NCBI GenBank assembly: GCA_023429135.1
Contig: JAEYWD010000007.1
Span: forward strand, 31,238-95,237
Source: Bacteroidota bacterium
Lineage (GTDB): Bacteria > Bacteroidota > Bacteroidia > Bacteroidales > JAAUTT01
DNA length: 64,000 nt
Direction: 5' to 3'
The translations under genes and the position numbers were made by a program. Position 1 is the stretch's first letter, and every line of letters begins with the position of its first letter. The notes under the pieces were generated by a model that made no database searches, had not been told where the DNA came from, and was given only the letters and a program-made list of their open reading frames with translations. This document shows, one piece after another, positions 35,184 to 43,818 of the stretch.

Positions 35184-35645
35184 TTAATCTTTTTCCTTTG
35201 CTTCCCTTAATGCCTGAAGCTCAATATCGGCAGAAACTCTGAAATTAGTTTTATTAATCTTATTGAGAAGAGGTTTAATGGAAGGTATAATTCCCATTAG
35301 CTTGGCTTTAATAATTACACCTAAAGTACCAGTGTAAGATAGTCCAAGTTGTTCCGCTATTCTTCTTGCTTTATAATCATCTAAAATCAATGTGCTATCT
35401 TGCGTTTCCAAGGCTAATGTTATTGCACTTGATTCCCCTTTATCAATTTGCATTTCTAATAGCTGTTGGCGGTATTTGTCTTTTATAGGTCTTATTTTGA
35501 CCCACTCAGGAAGTTGTTCTCCAAATTCATTGGCTATGTCAACAGTCGTTGTAACCTCTCCATAAACTTTGCGCAATAAATCAAATTCTCCAATATTGGT
35601 AAGAATTATAAAACAACTGGTATCAGAAATAATGACCCTAGGCAT
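35184..35645 (-). CDS. DUF3368 PIN-like toxin
   Basis: 153 residues. 'VIISDTSCFIILTNIGEFDLLRKVY' carries the first acidic residue of a PIN-type RNase; 'DKGESSAITLALE' and 'LILDDYKARRIAEQLGL' carry the others, and 'GTLGVIIKAKLMGII' closes the domain. DUF3368 proteins are presumed toxins of type II toxin-antitoxin pairs that cut RNA. The gene overlaps the 3' end of its antitoxin by 8 bp. The stop is 2 bp from the convergent GT51 stop. Confidence 0.87.
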   Translation of the reverse strand: MPRVIISDTSCFIILTNIGEFDLLRKVYGEVTTTVDIANEFGEQLPEWVKIRPIKDKYRQQLLEMQIDKGESSAITLALETQDSTLILDDYKARRIAEQLGLSYTGTLGVIIKAKLMGIIPSIKPLLNKINKTNFRVSADIELQALREAKEKD

Positions 35646-35865
35646 TTGCTACATCTCTCGAAATATCGGACGCGGGATAATTAAATATAGAAACACCATA
35701 TTTACCAAGCAATTCTGCAAAAGTCCTTTTAGATAAATTAGCCAGGTCTGCAGCTTGTCCCAAAGATAATTTCCCTTGTTCATATAAACGGGAAGCAAGT
35801 ATCATTGCAAGATCTCTATTATCGAAATCTAAGGTGTCAGGTATATTGATTGTCAATGTTTTCAT
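35638..35865 (-). CDS. UPF0175 antitoxin
   Basis: About 75 residues from ATG 35865 (MKTLTINIPDTLDF); the longer ORF to 35898 adds 11 residues without family support. 'LAMILASRLYEQGKLSLGQAADLANLSKRTFAELLGKYGVSIFNY' is the conserved UPF0175 core with a helix-turn-helix-like segment. It should bind and neutralise the DUF3368 toxin and repress the pair. The two genes overlap, as usual for this module. Confidence 0.87.
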   Translation of the reverse strand: MKTLTINIPDTLDFDNRDLAMILASRLYEQGKLSLGQAADLANLSKRTFAELLGKYGVSIFNYPASDISRDVANA

Positions 35866-35952
35866 GGGGCAAAGATACAAATTATCCAGGAATCTCAAAA
35901 TAGATAGATTGATGTCAGCCAGTAAGAGAATTGTTGTATTTTCAGGCTGAAA

Positions 35953-36822
35953 TCAGGCAATACTGGCTTCTGGAATTCGTTTTTTCAGATCCAATAATTG
36001 AGAGTAATTTTCAACGCCAATGGTAAAGCAATCCATATAATCCTGTTTCATTGCATATTGAAGGCATTCATCCTTCTTATCAGCAAGTTTGCCTGCACCA
36101 AAAATTTTCATGCCCATAATTATTTTCCCCGATGCCTTCATCTGTTTCAGTATAGGAACAACCGTTGAAACATCTGCATCCATGGAGGCTCCGTAAGGAT
36201 TGATACGGGCCAGGTCAATCTGTACCCAGGGCGATGCCGCAGCCGCCTTTAATGCTCCTAAAGTGTGACACGATACCCCATGCGCTTTTATTATTTTCTT
36301 CTCGCGGGCTTTTGATAAAATATTCATGGCCCCTTCTTTATTTTTTGGCCAGTTACTATCGGTCATACAATGGAGCAAAACAATATCCAGATAATCGGTT
36401 CCAAGTTCGCTGCGGAAACGATCCAAATCTTCGTTCATTTCCTTTTCGCTTGTTGCATGGGTTTTGGTAAGAATAACAACTTTCTCGCGTGGTACTCTTT
36501 TCAGCGCTTCCTTAAGGTGTGGATGAGTTCCGTACTGATCGGCCGAGTCCCAGAAAATAAATCCCTGGTCGTAACCAGCCTGCAGCATATCGGCCAATCC
36601 TTTAATTCCTAATTGCCGGGTCTGATTTGAATTTTTACCCCAGCCATTGGTTCCGGTCCCAATAGCCATGCGCGAAACCTCAATGCCTGTGTTTCCCAGT
36701 TTTACTTTATCGGTAGCATATAACCGGGATCTGACTTTAACTTCCGAACTTAAATTCAAAGGATTTAAAGTGACTAAACCAGCAGCAATAGCTGAACCTT
36801 TAAGAAAATTTCGTCTGTCCAT
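35953..36822 (-). CDS. Aldo/keto reductase with Tat-type signal
   Basis: 289 residues. The start 'MDRRNFLKGSAIAAGLVTLNPLNLS' is a twin-arginine-like signal. The aldo/keto reductase barrel then shows 'KLGNTGIEVSRMAIGTGTNGWG', 'GFIFWDSADQYGTHPHLKEALK' (catalytic Asp and Tyr), 'VVILTKTHA' (Lys) and 'LDIVLLHCMTD' (His). The C-terminal NADPH-binding part is short compared with a typical ~320-residue enzyme. Export as a folded, cofactor-loaded protein is suggested. Substrate unknown. It is divergent from the Gfo/Idh/MocA gene at 36961. Confidence 0.85.
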   Translation of the reverse strand: MDRRNFLKGSAIAAGLVTLNPLNLSSEVKVRSRLYATDKVKLGNTGIEVSRMAIGTGTNGWGKNSNQTRQLGIKGLADMLQAGYDQGFIFWDSADQYGTHPHLKEALKRVPREKVVILTKTHATSEKEMNEDLDRFRSELGTDYLDIVLLHCMTDSNWPKNKEGAMNILSKAREKKIIKAHGVSCHTLGALKAAAASPWVQIDLARINPYGASMDADVSTVVPILKQMKASGKIIMGMKIFGAGKLADKKDECLQYAMKQDYMDCFTIGVENYSQLLDLKKRIPEASIA

Positions 36823-36910
36823 GTTTTTAAGATTTGCTTCTTATTTCGTACTCCTTACTTCATACTTACTTAACACCTGCTTGTCGAAAATGTTGACTTA
36901 AATCAGGTTT

Positions 36911-36940
36911 TTTGATAGTGAAGGCAGATGTGTATATTTG
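36911..36940 (+). promoter_or_regulatory. Bacteroidota-type promoter
   Basis: TTTG (36911-36914), 18-nt spacer, TATATTTG (36933-36940): an exact match to TTTG / TAnnTTTG, 20 nt before the ATG at 36961. Confidence 0.6.
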
Positions 36941-36960
36941 TTTTAAGAAATACTTAACCT

Positions 36961-37947
36961 ATGCAGAAAAAAATAAAATGGGGTATTTTGGGACCCGGAA
37001 AAATAGCCCATAAATTTGCCGAAGGATTAAAACATACAGGCAATTCTGAATTATTCGCCATTGGCTCCAGAGATTACCGGAAAGCGCAGGAGTTTGCAAA
37101 TCAATATAATGCAAAGCGTGTTTATGGTTCGTATCTGGATCTGGTGAACGACCCGGAAGTGGATATTATTTACATTGCCACGCCGCATAATTTGCATTTC
37201 GAAAACACCATGTTTTGTCTCGAAAACGGCAAAAGTGTTTTGTGCGAAAAGCCCTTTGCCGTAAATGAAAAAGAAGTGGGGCAAATGGTTGAGAAAGCCA
37301 GGGAAAAGAATCTGTTTCTGATGGAAGCTCTATGGAGTCGTTTCTTGCCACACATTATCAAAGCAAAAGAGTTAATAAATAATGGGATCATTGGAGAACC
37401 TAAATTCATGAAAGCCGATTTCGGCTTCAATTCTTTCTATAATCCTGATAGTCGGATTTTCAGCCGGCAATTGATTGGCGGATCGTTGATGGATGTTGGT
37501 ATTTATCCTGTGTTCCTTTCCTTGTATTTATTAGGTATGCCGAATAAGATTGTTTCTAATGCAGGGATTGGACCTACAGAAGTTGATCACAGTTGTAGCA
37601 TGTGCTTCTCGTACGAAAAAGACCTGATTTCGGTATTATATTCAAGTGTGGTGGCACGCACCGATGTCACAGCGGAAATTCACGGCACTAAAGGTAAAAT
37701 CGTGTTCAGCGAACAATGGTTCCGACCCGTTCCTTTCTATATGATTGATGAATATGGAAACAGGCACGATTATAATTTCGATTTTAAAGGAAACGGATAC
37801 AACTACGAAGCTGAGGAAGCGGCAAAATGTCTTTTGGATGGGAAAACCCAAAGCAACCTGATGTCGTGGACCGACAGCCTGAATCTTATAAAACTGCTGG
37901 ACGAAGTTCGCCGGCAATGCAATATCTCTTATCCGGCTCATGACTAA
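36961..37947 (+). CDS. Gfo/Idh/MocA-family NAD(P)-dependent oxidoreductase
   Basis: 328 residues, cytoplasmic. The Rossmann start 'KWGILGPGKIAHKFAEGLK' is followed by 'LVNDPEVDIIYIATPHNLHFENTMFCLENGKSVLCEKPFAVNEKEV' with the catalytic-site Lys of 'EKPF' and by the C-terminal alpha/beta domain ('GGSLMDVGIYPVFLSLYLLG'). It resembles the trans-1,2-dihydrobenzene-1,2-diol/xylose dehydrogenase branch of the family. It probably oxidises a sugar or polyol. Its stop codon abuts the second MITE-like element. Confidence 0.92.
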   Translation: MQKKIKWGILGPGKIAHKFAEGLKHTGNSELFAIGSRDYRKAQEFANQYNAKRVYGSYLDLVNDPEVDIIYIATPHNLHFENTMFCLENGKSVLCEKPFAVNEKEVGQMVEKAREKNLFLMEALWSRFLPHIIKAKELINNGIIGEPKFMKADFGFNSFYNPDSRIFSRQLIGGSLMDVGIYPVFLSLYLLGMPNKIVSNAGIGPTEVDHSCSMCFSYEKDLISVLYSSVVARTDVTAEIHGTKGKIVFSEQWFRPVPFYMIDEYGNRHDYNFDFKGNGYNYEAEEAAKCLLDGKTQSNLMSWTDSLNLIKLLDEVRRQCNISYPAHD

Positions 37948-38065
37948 AAGAGGCTGTGTTCTGAAAAGTGCCGGACACTGAGCCTGTCGAAGTGTATTCT
38001 TACTGATTTACAATAAGGTTTCGACAGGCTCAACCTCTGGTTATGGACTAATTACACGGTCCCTT
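37948..38065. repeat. MITE-like inverted-repeat element, copy 2
   Basis: 118 bp with the same layout as 1766-1878: outer AAGAGGCTGTGT (37948-37959) against ACACGGTCCCTT (38054-38065), and inner arms with core TGAGCCTGTCGA/TCGACAGGCTCA. It starts directly after the stop of the gene to the left and overlaps the last codons of the minus-strand gene to the right. Confidence 0.75.
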
Positions 38066-38372
38066 CGTCCAGATTTTCGTGGTTATCGCCACCTAAACTG
38101 TAATAGTTATTTTCTTCATCCTCCGTTCCCAGACGCTCCTGAACATCGTCCAATTCTGTTCCGGGAATATCAAGATCTGAACCAACTACGTCGTAATCGT
38201 CTATAGGCGCTGCATTTAAATCGGAAGCCAGATTCGGAAGTAATCGCTCCGAAATATTATCCGGATTGATCTCATCCTCTTTAACCTGATTATTGTAAAT
38301 ATCTTCACTCTCCGGATAAACAGGATACCCAGGTAACTCTTCTTCCTGCTGATATTTTTGATTTTTTTCCAT
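38052..38372 (-). CDS. Acidic conserved Bacteroidota protein of unknown function
   Basis: 106 residues, very acidic, no membrane segment. It carries the family's markers 'EELPGYPVYPESEDIYN' near the start and 'DLDIPGTELDDVQERLGTEDEENNYYSLGGDNHENLDE' near the end. The last residues and the stop come from the end of the MITE-like element, so the original C-terminus may have been altered by at least two residues. Probably disordered; the role is unknown. Confidence 0.75.
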   Translation of the reverse strand: MEKNQKYQQEEELPGYPVYPESEDIYNNQVKEDEINPDNISERLLPNLASDLNAAPIDDYDVVGSDLDIPGTELDDVQERLGTEDEENNYYSLGGDNHENLDEGTV

Positions 38373-38614
38373 AAGTTCAAATTTTTCAGAAAATTAGGCC
38401 TATTTAACATTGAAAGCATTACACAACCCCTATAAAACCTTACACTTTTCACATCTGAAACTATGCACGATTCCGAACACCTATGTTCCTTTCTGGTACA
38501 TCAAAGCCATTTGATAGAATGGATCATTTTACTATTAAAATCATACTTATTAATTAGTTACAAAGTTTGGCATGTAGGTTGATTAATAATAATCATAACA
38601 ATAAAATAAAAACC

Positions 38615-39067
38615 ATGAAAACAAACATTTTCAAAACAGCAGCTTTAACAATGGCAATAATAATTTCGGCTTCGATATCTGCCCAGAATACAAAATCGTT
38701 TAAAGAAAACCGTTTTACTCAAAAGTTTGACAAAATGGTAAAAGAGAACTTTTCTGATTTGGCAAGTTCTTTAATCAGTCTTAAGGAAGCTGTTCAATTT
38801 AAGCCAGCCAATTATTATGATTTTACAGGCGAAGTAAATGAAACAGTAATCGATTTAAACGAACTTAAAGCATTTGTCAAATTTGCTCCATCTGCCGACC
38901 CGGAAGTTTCAAATTCATCAGAAAGTAATGAAATGCAAACTGTTTTGGCCGAACTGAAAGAATTCGTCCAATTCAAACCTCAAAATGAATCAACTGCAAT
39001 TGAATCAGAGTTAAAAAGGGCAACCGAAGAACTTGCATTAGTTGTACGTTATAAACCTGCATCGTAG
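38615..39067 (+). CDS. Secreted protein with four spaced 'LKxxVxFKP' repeats
   Basis: 150 residues from ATG 38615 (MKTNIFKTAALTMAIIISASISAQ, a signal peptide). I do not recognise a family. The mature protein has four copies of a short motif: LKEAVQFKP (56-64), LKAFVKFAP (84-92), LKEFVQFKP (114-122) and LALVVRYKP (140-148), spaced 28, 30 and 26 residues. Each is an amphipathic strand-like stretch ending in Pro, separated by acidic Ser/Glu-rich linkers. An in-frame start at 38567 would add 16 residues before the signal peptide. Monocistronic and followed by a strong terminator. Confidence 0.75.
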   Translation: MKTNIFKTAALTMAIIISASISAQNTKSFKENRFTQKFDKMVKENFSDLASSLISLKEAVQFKPANYYDFTGEVNETVIDLNELKAFVKFAPSADPEVSNSSESNEMQTVLAELKEFVQFKPQNESTAIESELKRATEELALVVRYKPAS

Positions 39068-39106
39068 CTGTTTATTCTCAATATATACCTGCGCCTTTGG
39101 CGTAGT

Positions 39107-39134
39107 CAAAAAGAGGCATCAAGCCTCTTTTTTG
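39107..39134 (+). terminator. Rho-independent terminator
   Basis: 9-bp stem AAAAGAGGC/GCCTCTTTT with a 5-nt loop and a T run, after the repeat-motif secreted protein. Confidence 0.85.
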
Positions 39135-39215
39135 TTTTATTTAAATCCTTATTTTTTTATTCGCGAAAAAGTAATTTCTTTGTAAACTGTTGTAAAACAT
39201 AAAAACGCAAGTTAA

Positions 39216-40601
39216 ATGCTAACAGTAGAAAAAATTGGAGGTACCTCCATGTCAGCCTTTCAGGACGTACTTCAGAATATTATTATTGGAAAACGCAAGC
39301 CTGAAGAGATGTACAACCGCATCTTTGTTGTATCGGCCTACAATAATGTAACTAACTGGTTACTTGAGCATAAAAAAACAGGTGAACCTGGTATTTACAT
39401 CAAATTTTTAAATAAAGAAGATTACAAAGGTGCTCTTGATGCGCTTTTAAAGAAACTTCAGGAAATAAATCGTTTATACACAGATATAAAGCTTGATTTG
39501 GCAATTGCCGATGAATTCATAAAAAGCCGCATAGAAAAAGCCAAGAATTACCTTCACAGCATGGATCAGGTTCTGGCTTCAGGATATGTTGACAGCAAGG
39601 ACCTCCATCTTGCAGCCCGGGAAATATTATCTTCTATCGGGGAAGCACATTCTGCCTTTAACTCGGTTAACATTCTGAACAACCATGGTATAAACGCCAC
39701 CATGGTTGATTTATGCGGATTTGATGATTCGCAACCTCTCACCATCGATCAGCGCATTCATAAGGCTTTTCAAAATATTCCGTTCAGCAAAACAGTTGTA
39801 ATCGCCACCGGTTACACCAAAGGAACAGAAGGTATTATGCGCCAGTTCGACCGCGGTTATTCCGAAGTAACTTTCTGCAAAATTGCCGTGGACATTAAAG
39901 CCGACGAAGCAATTATCCACAAAGAATTCCACTTATCCTCCGCCGACCCCAAAATTGTTGGTATTGAAAAATCTATTCCTGTAGGTTATACAAATTTTAT
40001 GGTTGCCGATCAGTTGGCTGATATCGGCATGGAAGCAATACATCCCAAAGCCTCTAAACCTCTGGAACTTGCCAATATCAATATCAGAATTAAAAATACA
40101 TTTGAGCCAGACCATGCAGGAACTGTAATTTCGAAAAACTATATCAGCCCTGAATCGAAAGTTGAAATTGTTTCGGGAACAGATAAGGTTATTGCCATTG
40201 AAGTTCACGATCCGATGATGGTTGGTGAAGCGGGTTTCGACCTGAGCATTATGCAATATTATAAAAAGCACAATATTAGCTATATAGTTAAATCAACGAA
40301 TGCTAATTGTATCACATGCACTATTTGGGATAATAAAAAAGCCAATGCACTGATCGATGATCTTAAATCAAATTTCTTCGAAGTCGTTGTTAAACCAGTG
40401 GCCTTGGTATGCGCAATGGGTTCAAATATTGCAAAACCCGGATTCCTCTACAAGGCAGCAAAAGCTTTGGCCGATAATAATATAAACATTGTATGTTTCA
40501 CACAATCGATGCGACAGGTGAATATGCAGTTTGTAATAGAGAGAGACTGTTATAATAAAGCTATTGTGGCATTAAACGATGCTTTATGCTATCAGGGATA
40601 A
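39216..40601 (+). CDS. Aspartate kinase of the ectoine (Ask_Ect) type
   Basis: 461 residues. It phosphorylates L-aspartate, the first step to Lys/Thr/Met or to ectoine. The N-terminus 'VEKIGGTSMSAFQDVLQNII', 'RIFVVSAYNNVTNWLLEHKKTGEPGIYIKF', 'GYTKGTEGIMRQFDRGYSEVTFCKIAVDIKADEAIIHKEF' and 'PKASKPLELANINIRIKNTFEPDHAGTVI' match the Ask_Ect branch rather than LysC/ThrA. Two C-terminal ACT domains (about 315-461; 'IALEV'-like 'VIAIEVHDPMMVGEAGFDLSI' and 'VALVCAMGSNIAKPGFLYKAAKAL') suggest feedback control. No ectABC or other amino-acid genes are adjacent. Confidence 0.85.
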   Translation: MLTVEKIGGTSMSAFQDVLQNIIIGKRKPEEMYNRIFVVSAYNNVTNWLLEHKKTGEPGIYIKFLNKEDYKGALDALLKKLQEINRLYTDIKLDLAIADEFIKSRIEKAKNYLHSMDQVLASGYVDSKDLHLAAREILSSIGEAHSAFNSVNILNNHGINATMVDLCGFDDSQPLTIDQRIHKAFQNIPFSKTVVIATGYTKGTEGIMRQFDRGYSEVTFCKIAVDIKADEAIIHKEFHLSSADPKIVGIEKSIPVGYTNFMVADQLADIGMEAIHPKASKPLELANINIRIKNTFEPDHAGTVISKNYISPESKVEIVSGTDKVIAIEVHDPMMVGEAGFDLSIMQYYKKHNISYIVKSTNANCITCTIWDNKKANALIDDLKSNFFEVVVKPVALVCAMGSNIAKPGFLYKAAKALADNNINIVCFTQSMRQVNMQFVIERDCYNKAIVALNDALCYQG

Positions 40602-40610
40602 AAAGCAAAA

Positions 40611-40636
40611 CTCCGGAGATGGAAAAATCTCCGGAG
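40611..40636 (+). terminator. Strong hairpin after aspartate kinase
   Basis: 10-bp stem CTCCGGAGAT/ATCTCCGGAG with a 6-nt loop, beginning 10 bp past the stop. No T run follows, so it may stabilise the mRNA end rather than terminate. Confidence 0.6.
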
Positions 40637-40825
40637 CAACCCTAAAAATTACCTAAATAAAGAAAACTACCTAACTTAAACCCTATGAAAAGAAGCTATA
40701 TATTGTGATGAACTCTCAAAATTGATAAGACAAATATATAGCTAAAAAGCCTGGTTTGTACCAGCAAATCAATGACATATCTTAACCGGATTTATGAGAT
40801 AGCTTACTAAAAGTGTTGATTGTAA

Positions 40826-41839
40826 TCACCAACCTTTTGAAACAATTTCGCTTATTGCTGTTTCAATTATTGTGTCCAATCCTTTATTAGCATCCGAGGC
40901 CTTTAGGTTTTTATGAATATCGGGAGGAACACCATCTTCGTAGTTTATTCCGTTGGTACTAATGGTTTGTGTACACGAAAAACGGAACGACCAGCCATTG
41001 GGTAATTCAGCGCCGGTGGGAGCTCCTAATCCTCCACCAGTAGTGTCGCCAATTGTAATTACATTAGGAAATTCGCGCATGGCAAGCACAAAGAATGAAG
41101 TAGCGCTGTAACAACCCCTATTGGTTAGTATACAGACCGGTTTGGTATAAGGCCCTTCATAGTCGGGACTGATAAAAACCTTGTGAGGCTGGGAAAAATC
41201 ATCATGTCCAGGACCAGTCTTAATTAATGAAGTGTAAACATGGCGTCGTTCATCGGCAAATGCTTTGCACAAGGTAAACACGTTACTCACATATCCGCCT
41301 CCGTTACTACGTACATCAATAATAATTCCTTTCAGGTCCTTGTATTTATTGATTACGAAATCAATATCATCCTTTGAAAAAGAAGATGAGAAAGTTGAAT
41401 ACCGTATATAACCAACTTTTCCGTTCCCAATAACCTGATGCTTAAAAGGCCCTGTGATAAAATAATCACCACGCAGATAATAATCCTGTACAAGACGGCT
41501 GTTAAAATTTTCAGGCCCTTTGGCAAAAATCCCTTCGTATCGCGAAACATTAAATGGCGAAACCAGATTAACATGAGCATCTTTTAATTCTGTAAGCATA
41601 GAAAAAAGAACATTAAAAAGCTCAACGTCAGTCATGCCATTGTTAATTATACTGTCATACCGGACATATACCTCATTCCAGTCAATATTCTTATAGGCGA
41701 AGAACGAGTACTTCTTATCCAGTGTATTCCATAAATATTCGAAATTCTCCCTTGGGGTGCTTTTAATATCAGCTCCAAGAAACATTTCAGAACATGAACT
41801 ACCCAGCAATATCAAACATATAATTAAGATCGTCCGCAT
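40826..41839 (-). CDS. S41-family peptidase, lipoprotein
   Basis: 337 residues. Lipobox 'LILLGSSC' (Cys16), so outer-membrane or periplasmic. A helical N-terminal segment 'ENFEYLWNTLDKKYSFFAYKNIDWNEVYVRYDSII' is typical of tail-specific-protease relatives. The S41 core shows 'NGKVGYIRYSTF', 'IIIDVRSNGGGYVSN', 'PVCILTNRGCYSATSFFVLAMREFPNVITIGDTTGGGLG' (catalytic Ser in CYSAT) and 'YEDGVPPDI'. No PDZ domain is obvious. Ends one base before the beta-barrel gene upstream of it in transcription, so it is probably the second gene of that pair. Confidence 0.9.
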   Translation of the reverse strand: MRTILIICLILLGSSCSEMFLGADIKSTPRENFEYLWNTLDKKYSFFAYKNIDWNEVYVRYDSIINNGMTDVELFNVLFSMLTELKDAHVNLVSPFNVSRYEGIFAKGPENFNSRLVQDYYLRGDYFITGPFKHQVIGNGKVGYIRYSTFSSSFSKDDIDFVINKYKDLKGIIIDVRSNGGGYVSNVFTLCKAFADERRHVYTSLIKTGPGHDDFSQPHKVFISPDYEGPYTKPVCILTNRGCYSATSFFVLAMREFPNVITIGDTTGGGLGAPTGAELPNGWSFRFSCTQTISTNGINYEDGVPPDIHKNLKASDANKGLDTIIETAISEIVSKGW

Positions 41840-41840
41840 A

Positions 41841-42704
41841 TCAATTATTGGTAAAACGGAATACTACAGAAACATAAAAAGCCGAATGAAATCCCTTCAC
41901 AGGATTAAGATTCTTATAATAATTATAATAAGTGAAATTATAATTAAATTTCAACATATTATTGTTATGCAATATGTAATAAAAATTGAACCTGTTTTTC
42001 ATTAAAAACAAATGATCGAAGGTTACATAATTTATATTTTCAGAATCAACCACCATACTGCTTTCATCCACAAAATCGTTAATGGTTACATATCCTGGCC
42101 GGGCTATTGCACTAAAAACAGGCAAGCTTAATGCATATTGCATTTTGAAGTTCCGGTCGCGTTTCTTTAAAGAAAACAGACCCAGGTTCAATTTTCCTGC
42201 CTGCCATGAAGTTCTGTATTCGAACATTGCTGAAGGTGCCAGCGAAAATCCAACTTCATAATTAATATTGGCATTGTTGAATTTATCATTTTGTCGAATA
42301 TTGGTCATTGTTAATAGTTCTCCACCAATATATACTGTCGACTTTTCTCGATTCCTAAAATTATATAGCACACTGAATAATAAATCATTATTGAATGACA
42401 ATGCTCTGTTTTTATCCTTGGAGCTATAATTCCGGTTTTTCAGATAACCAACTGAAAAATTCTCATCGATGATGCCTAATATCTTACGATTACTGAAAAA
42501 ATACTGAAGGTGAAATGAAGGCTGATTTCCACGATAAATGAGCGGAGAAGTTGCCTCATCGCGAATAGCATGATAATTAAAGCCCAACCCGATTTCCAGA
42601 AAATGATTATATGTTCGCACCTTTCGGGGAGGCTCCTGCGCACAGACAAAAAAACCTGTAAAAACAAAGAAAAATGTAATCAAAAAAATAGTTCTGACCC
42701 CCAT
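41841..42704 (-). CDS. Secreted/outer-membrane beta-strand-rich protein, unknown
   Basis: About 287 residues from ATG 42704 (MGVRTIFLITFFFVFTGFFVCAQ, a signal peptide). The longer ORF to 42869 would overlap the RNA methyltransferase gene and is rejected. The rest alternates short amphipathic strands rich in Tyr/Phe/Asn with a C-terminal 'AFYVSVVFRFTNN', like an 8-12-strand outer-membrane barrel. I cannot name a family. It lies immediately upstream of the S41 lipoprotein gene (1 bp). Confidence 0.6.
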   Translation of the reverse strand: MGVRTIFLITFFFVFTGFFVCAQEPPRKVRTYNHFLEIGLGFNYHAIRDEATSPLIYRGNQPSFHLQYFFSNRKILGIIDENFSVGYLKNRNYSSKDKNRALSFNNDLLFSVLYNFRNREKSTVYIGGELLTMTNIRQNDKFNNANINYEVGFSLAPSAMFEYRTSWQAGKLNLGLFSLKKRDRNFKMQYALSLPVFSAIARPGYVTINDFVDESSMVVDSENINYVTFDHLFLMKNRFNFYYILHNNNMLKFNYNFTYYNYYKNLNPVKGFHSAFYVSVVFRFTNN

Positions 42705-42807
42705 TGCCCCTATAAAACGTTCATTTAAAATAAATAAAAAAAATAACATATAGCTTAAATAGTTACCCAAAAAATAAAGATCCTTAAGCGAAATGAATCC
42801 CCCTGGT

Positions 42808-43608
42808 TTATTTAAAATTCCTTTGTCGCTTTGCTTCATATACCATAATGGCGGTCGCATTGGAAACATTCAGAGAATCGATCTGACCGAGCATAGGAAT
42901 TTTTATCTGATCGTCACACTCTCTCAACCACAACTCGGTTAAGCCATCGGCTTCGGTCCCCAGAACAATAGCAGTAGCGCCTGTCAAATCGGTTTCGTGA
43001 TAAAAATGTGTTGCAGTTAAAGCGGCAGCAAAACTTTTAACATTTTCCTTTCGCATCCAGCTTATTGCCTCTTTTGAGGTACAGCAAACCACCTGGTTGG
43101 TAAATAAACAGCCTATGCTTGAGCGCACAACATTAGGATTAAAAATATCGGTCGTCGGTTCACAAACCAGAACCGCGTCAATTTTGGCTGCATCGGCGGT
43201 ACGAAGCACAGCGCCGAGGTTACCTGGTTTTTCCACCTTTTCGAGAACGACAATCAGAGGATTGGGGTTCAGTTTTAATTCTTCGAGTTTCAAATATTTA
43301 GGAACCATTACTGCTAACAAGCCATCTGAATTTTCCCGGTAAGCCATTTTTTCGAAAACTGAAACTGTAATTTCAAAAACAGTTGTTCTTTTCGAAAGGT
43401 AATTTACCAAATCGACAACTTGTTTTGCTTTTCCAATTTCGGGACAATAAAACAGATTTCCGAATTCGTATCCGGCGTTTGCAGCCAGGGTAATTTCTCT
43501 GAAACCTTCCACAATAAAAAGGTTCTGCTCCTTCCTCTCCGAAGCTTTTCCTAAATGAAGTACATTTTTAACTTTAGGATTGTGAATACTGCTTATTTTT
43601 TCGAACAT
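42808..43608 (-). CDS. TrmH/SpoU-family RNA 2'-O-methyltransferase
   Basis: 266 residues. The N-terminal substrate-binding part 'KISSIHNPKVKNVLHLGKASERKEQNLFIVEG' is followed by the SPOUT knot: motif 1 'VVLEKVEKPGNLGAVLRTADAAKIDAVLV', motif 2 'AIVLGTEADGLT', motif 3 'IPMLGQIDSLNVSNATAIMVYE'. It transfers a methyl group from SAM to a ribose in rRNA or tRNA; the exact target (RlmB-like) cannot be told. Divergent from the U32 gene. Confidence 0.92.
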   Translation of the reverse strand: MFEKISSIHNPKVKNVLHLGKASERKEQNLFIVEGFREITLAANAGYEFGNLFYCPEIGKAKQVVDLVNYLSKRTTVFEITVSVFEKMAYRENSDGLLAVMVPKYLKLEELKLNPNPLIVVLEKVEKPGNLGAVLRTADAAKIDAVLVCEPTTDIFNPNVVRSSIGCLFTNQVVCCTSKEAISWMRKENVKSFAAALTATHFYHETDLTGATAIVLGTEADGLTELWLRECDDQIKIPMLGQIDSLNVSNATAIMVYEAKRQRNFK

Positions 43609-43663
43609 TAGCGTTAAACTTAAAATTAATTGGTATAGTTAAAACGGTCCATAGCCAATACAG

Positions 43664-43745
43664 GAAAATCGACTGACCACGGACCTCAGACCACAACCCG
43701 ATAGAAAACTCTTAACTCGCAACCCAAAACTCATAACCCTCATAC
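43664..43745. repeat. Heptad-periodic intergenic tract
   Basis: Read on the minus strand it is a run of degenerate 7-mers (GGTTATG, AGTTTTG, GGTTGCG, AGTTAAG, GTTGTGG, TCTGAGG and similar). Related tracts occur at 45630, 53714 and 62525. Confidence 0.5.
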
Positions 43746-43818
43746 AAATATAGAGTAATCGTCGTTTAGATAGACAAAATTTCGAAAAGTTTAAAGATAT
43801 TTGCGGGCAATTAGAAGC

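Noticed and set aside
41841..42869. Long version of the beta-rich protein starting at 42869
   Set aside because: It overlaps the well-supported RNA methyltransferase gene by 62 bp, and the extension has no signal peptide; ATG 42704 gives a normal one.
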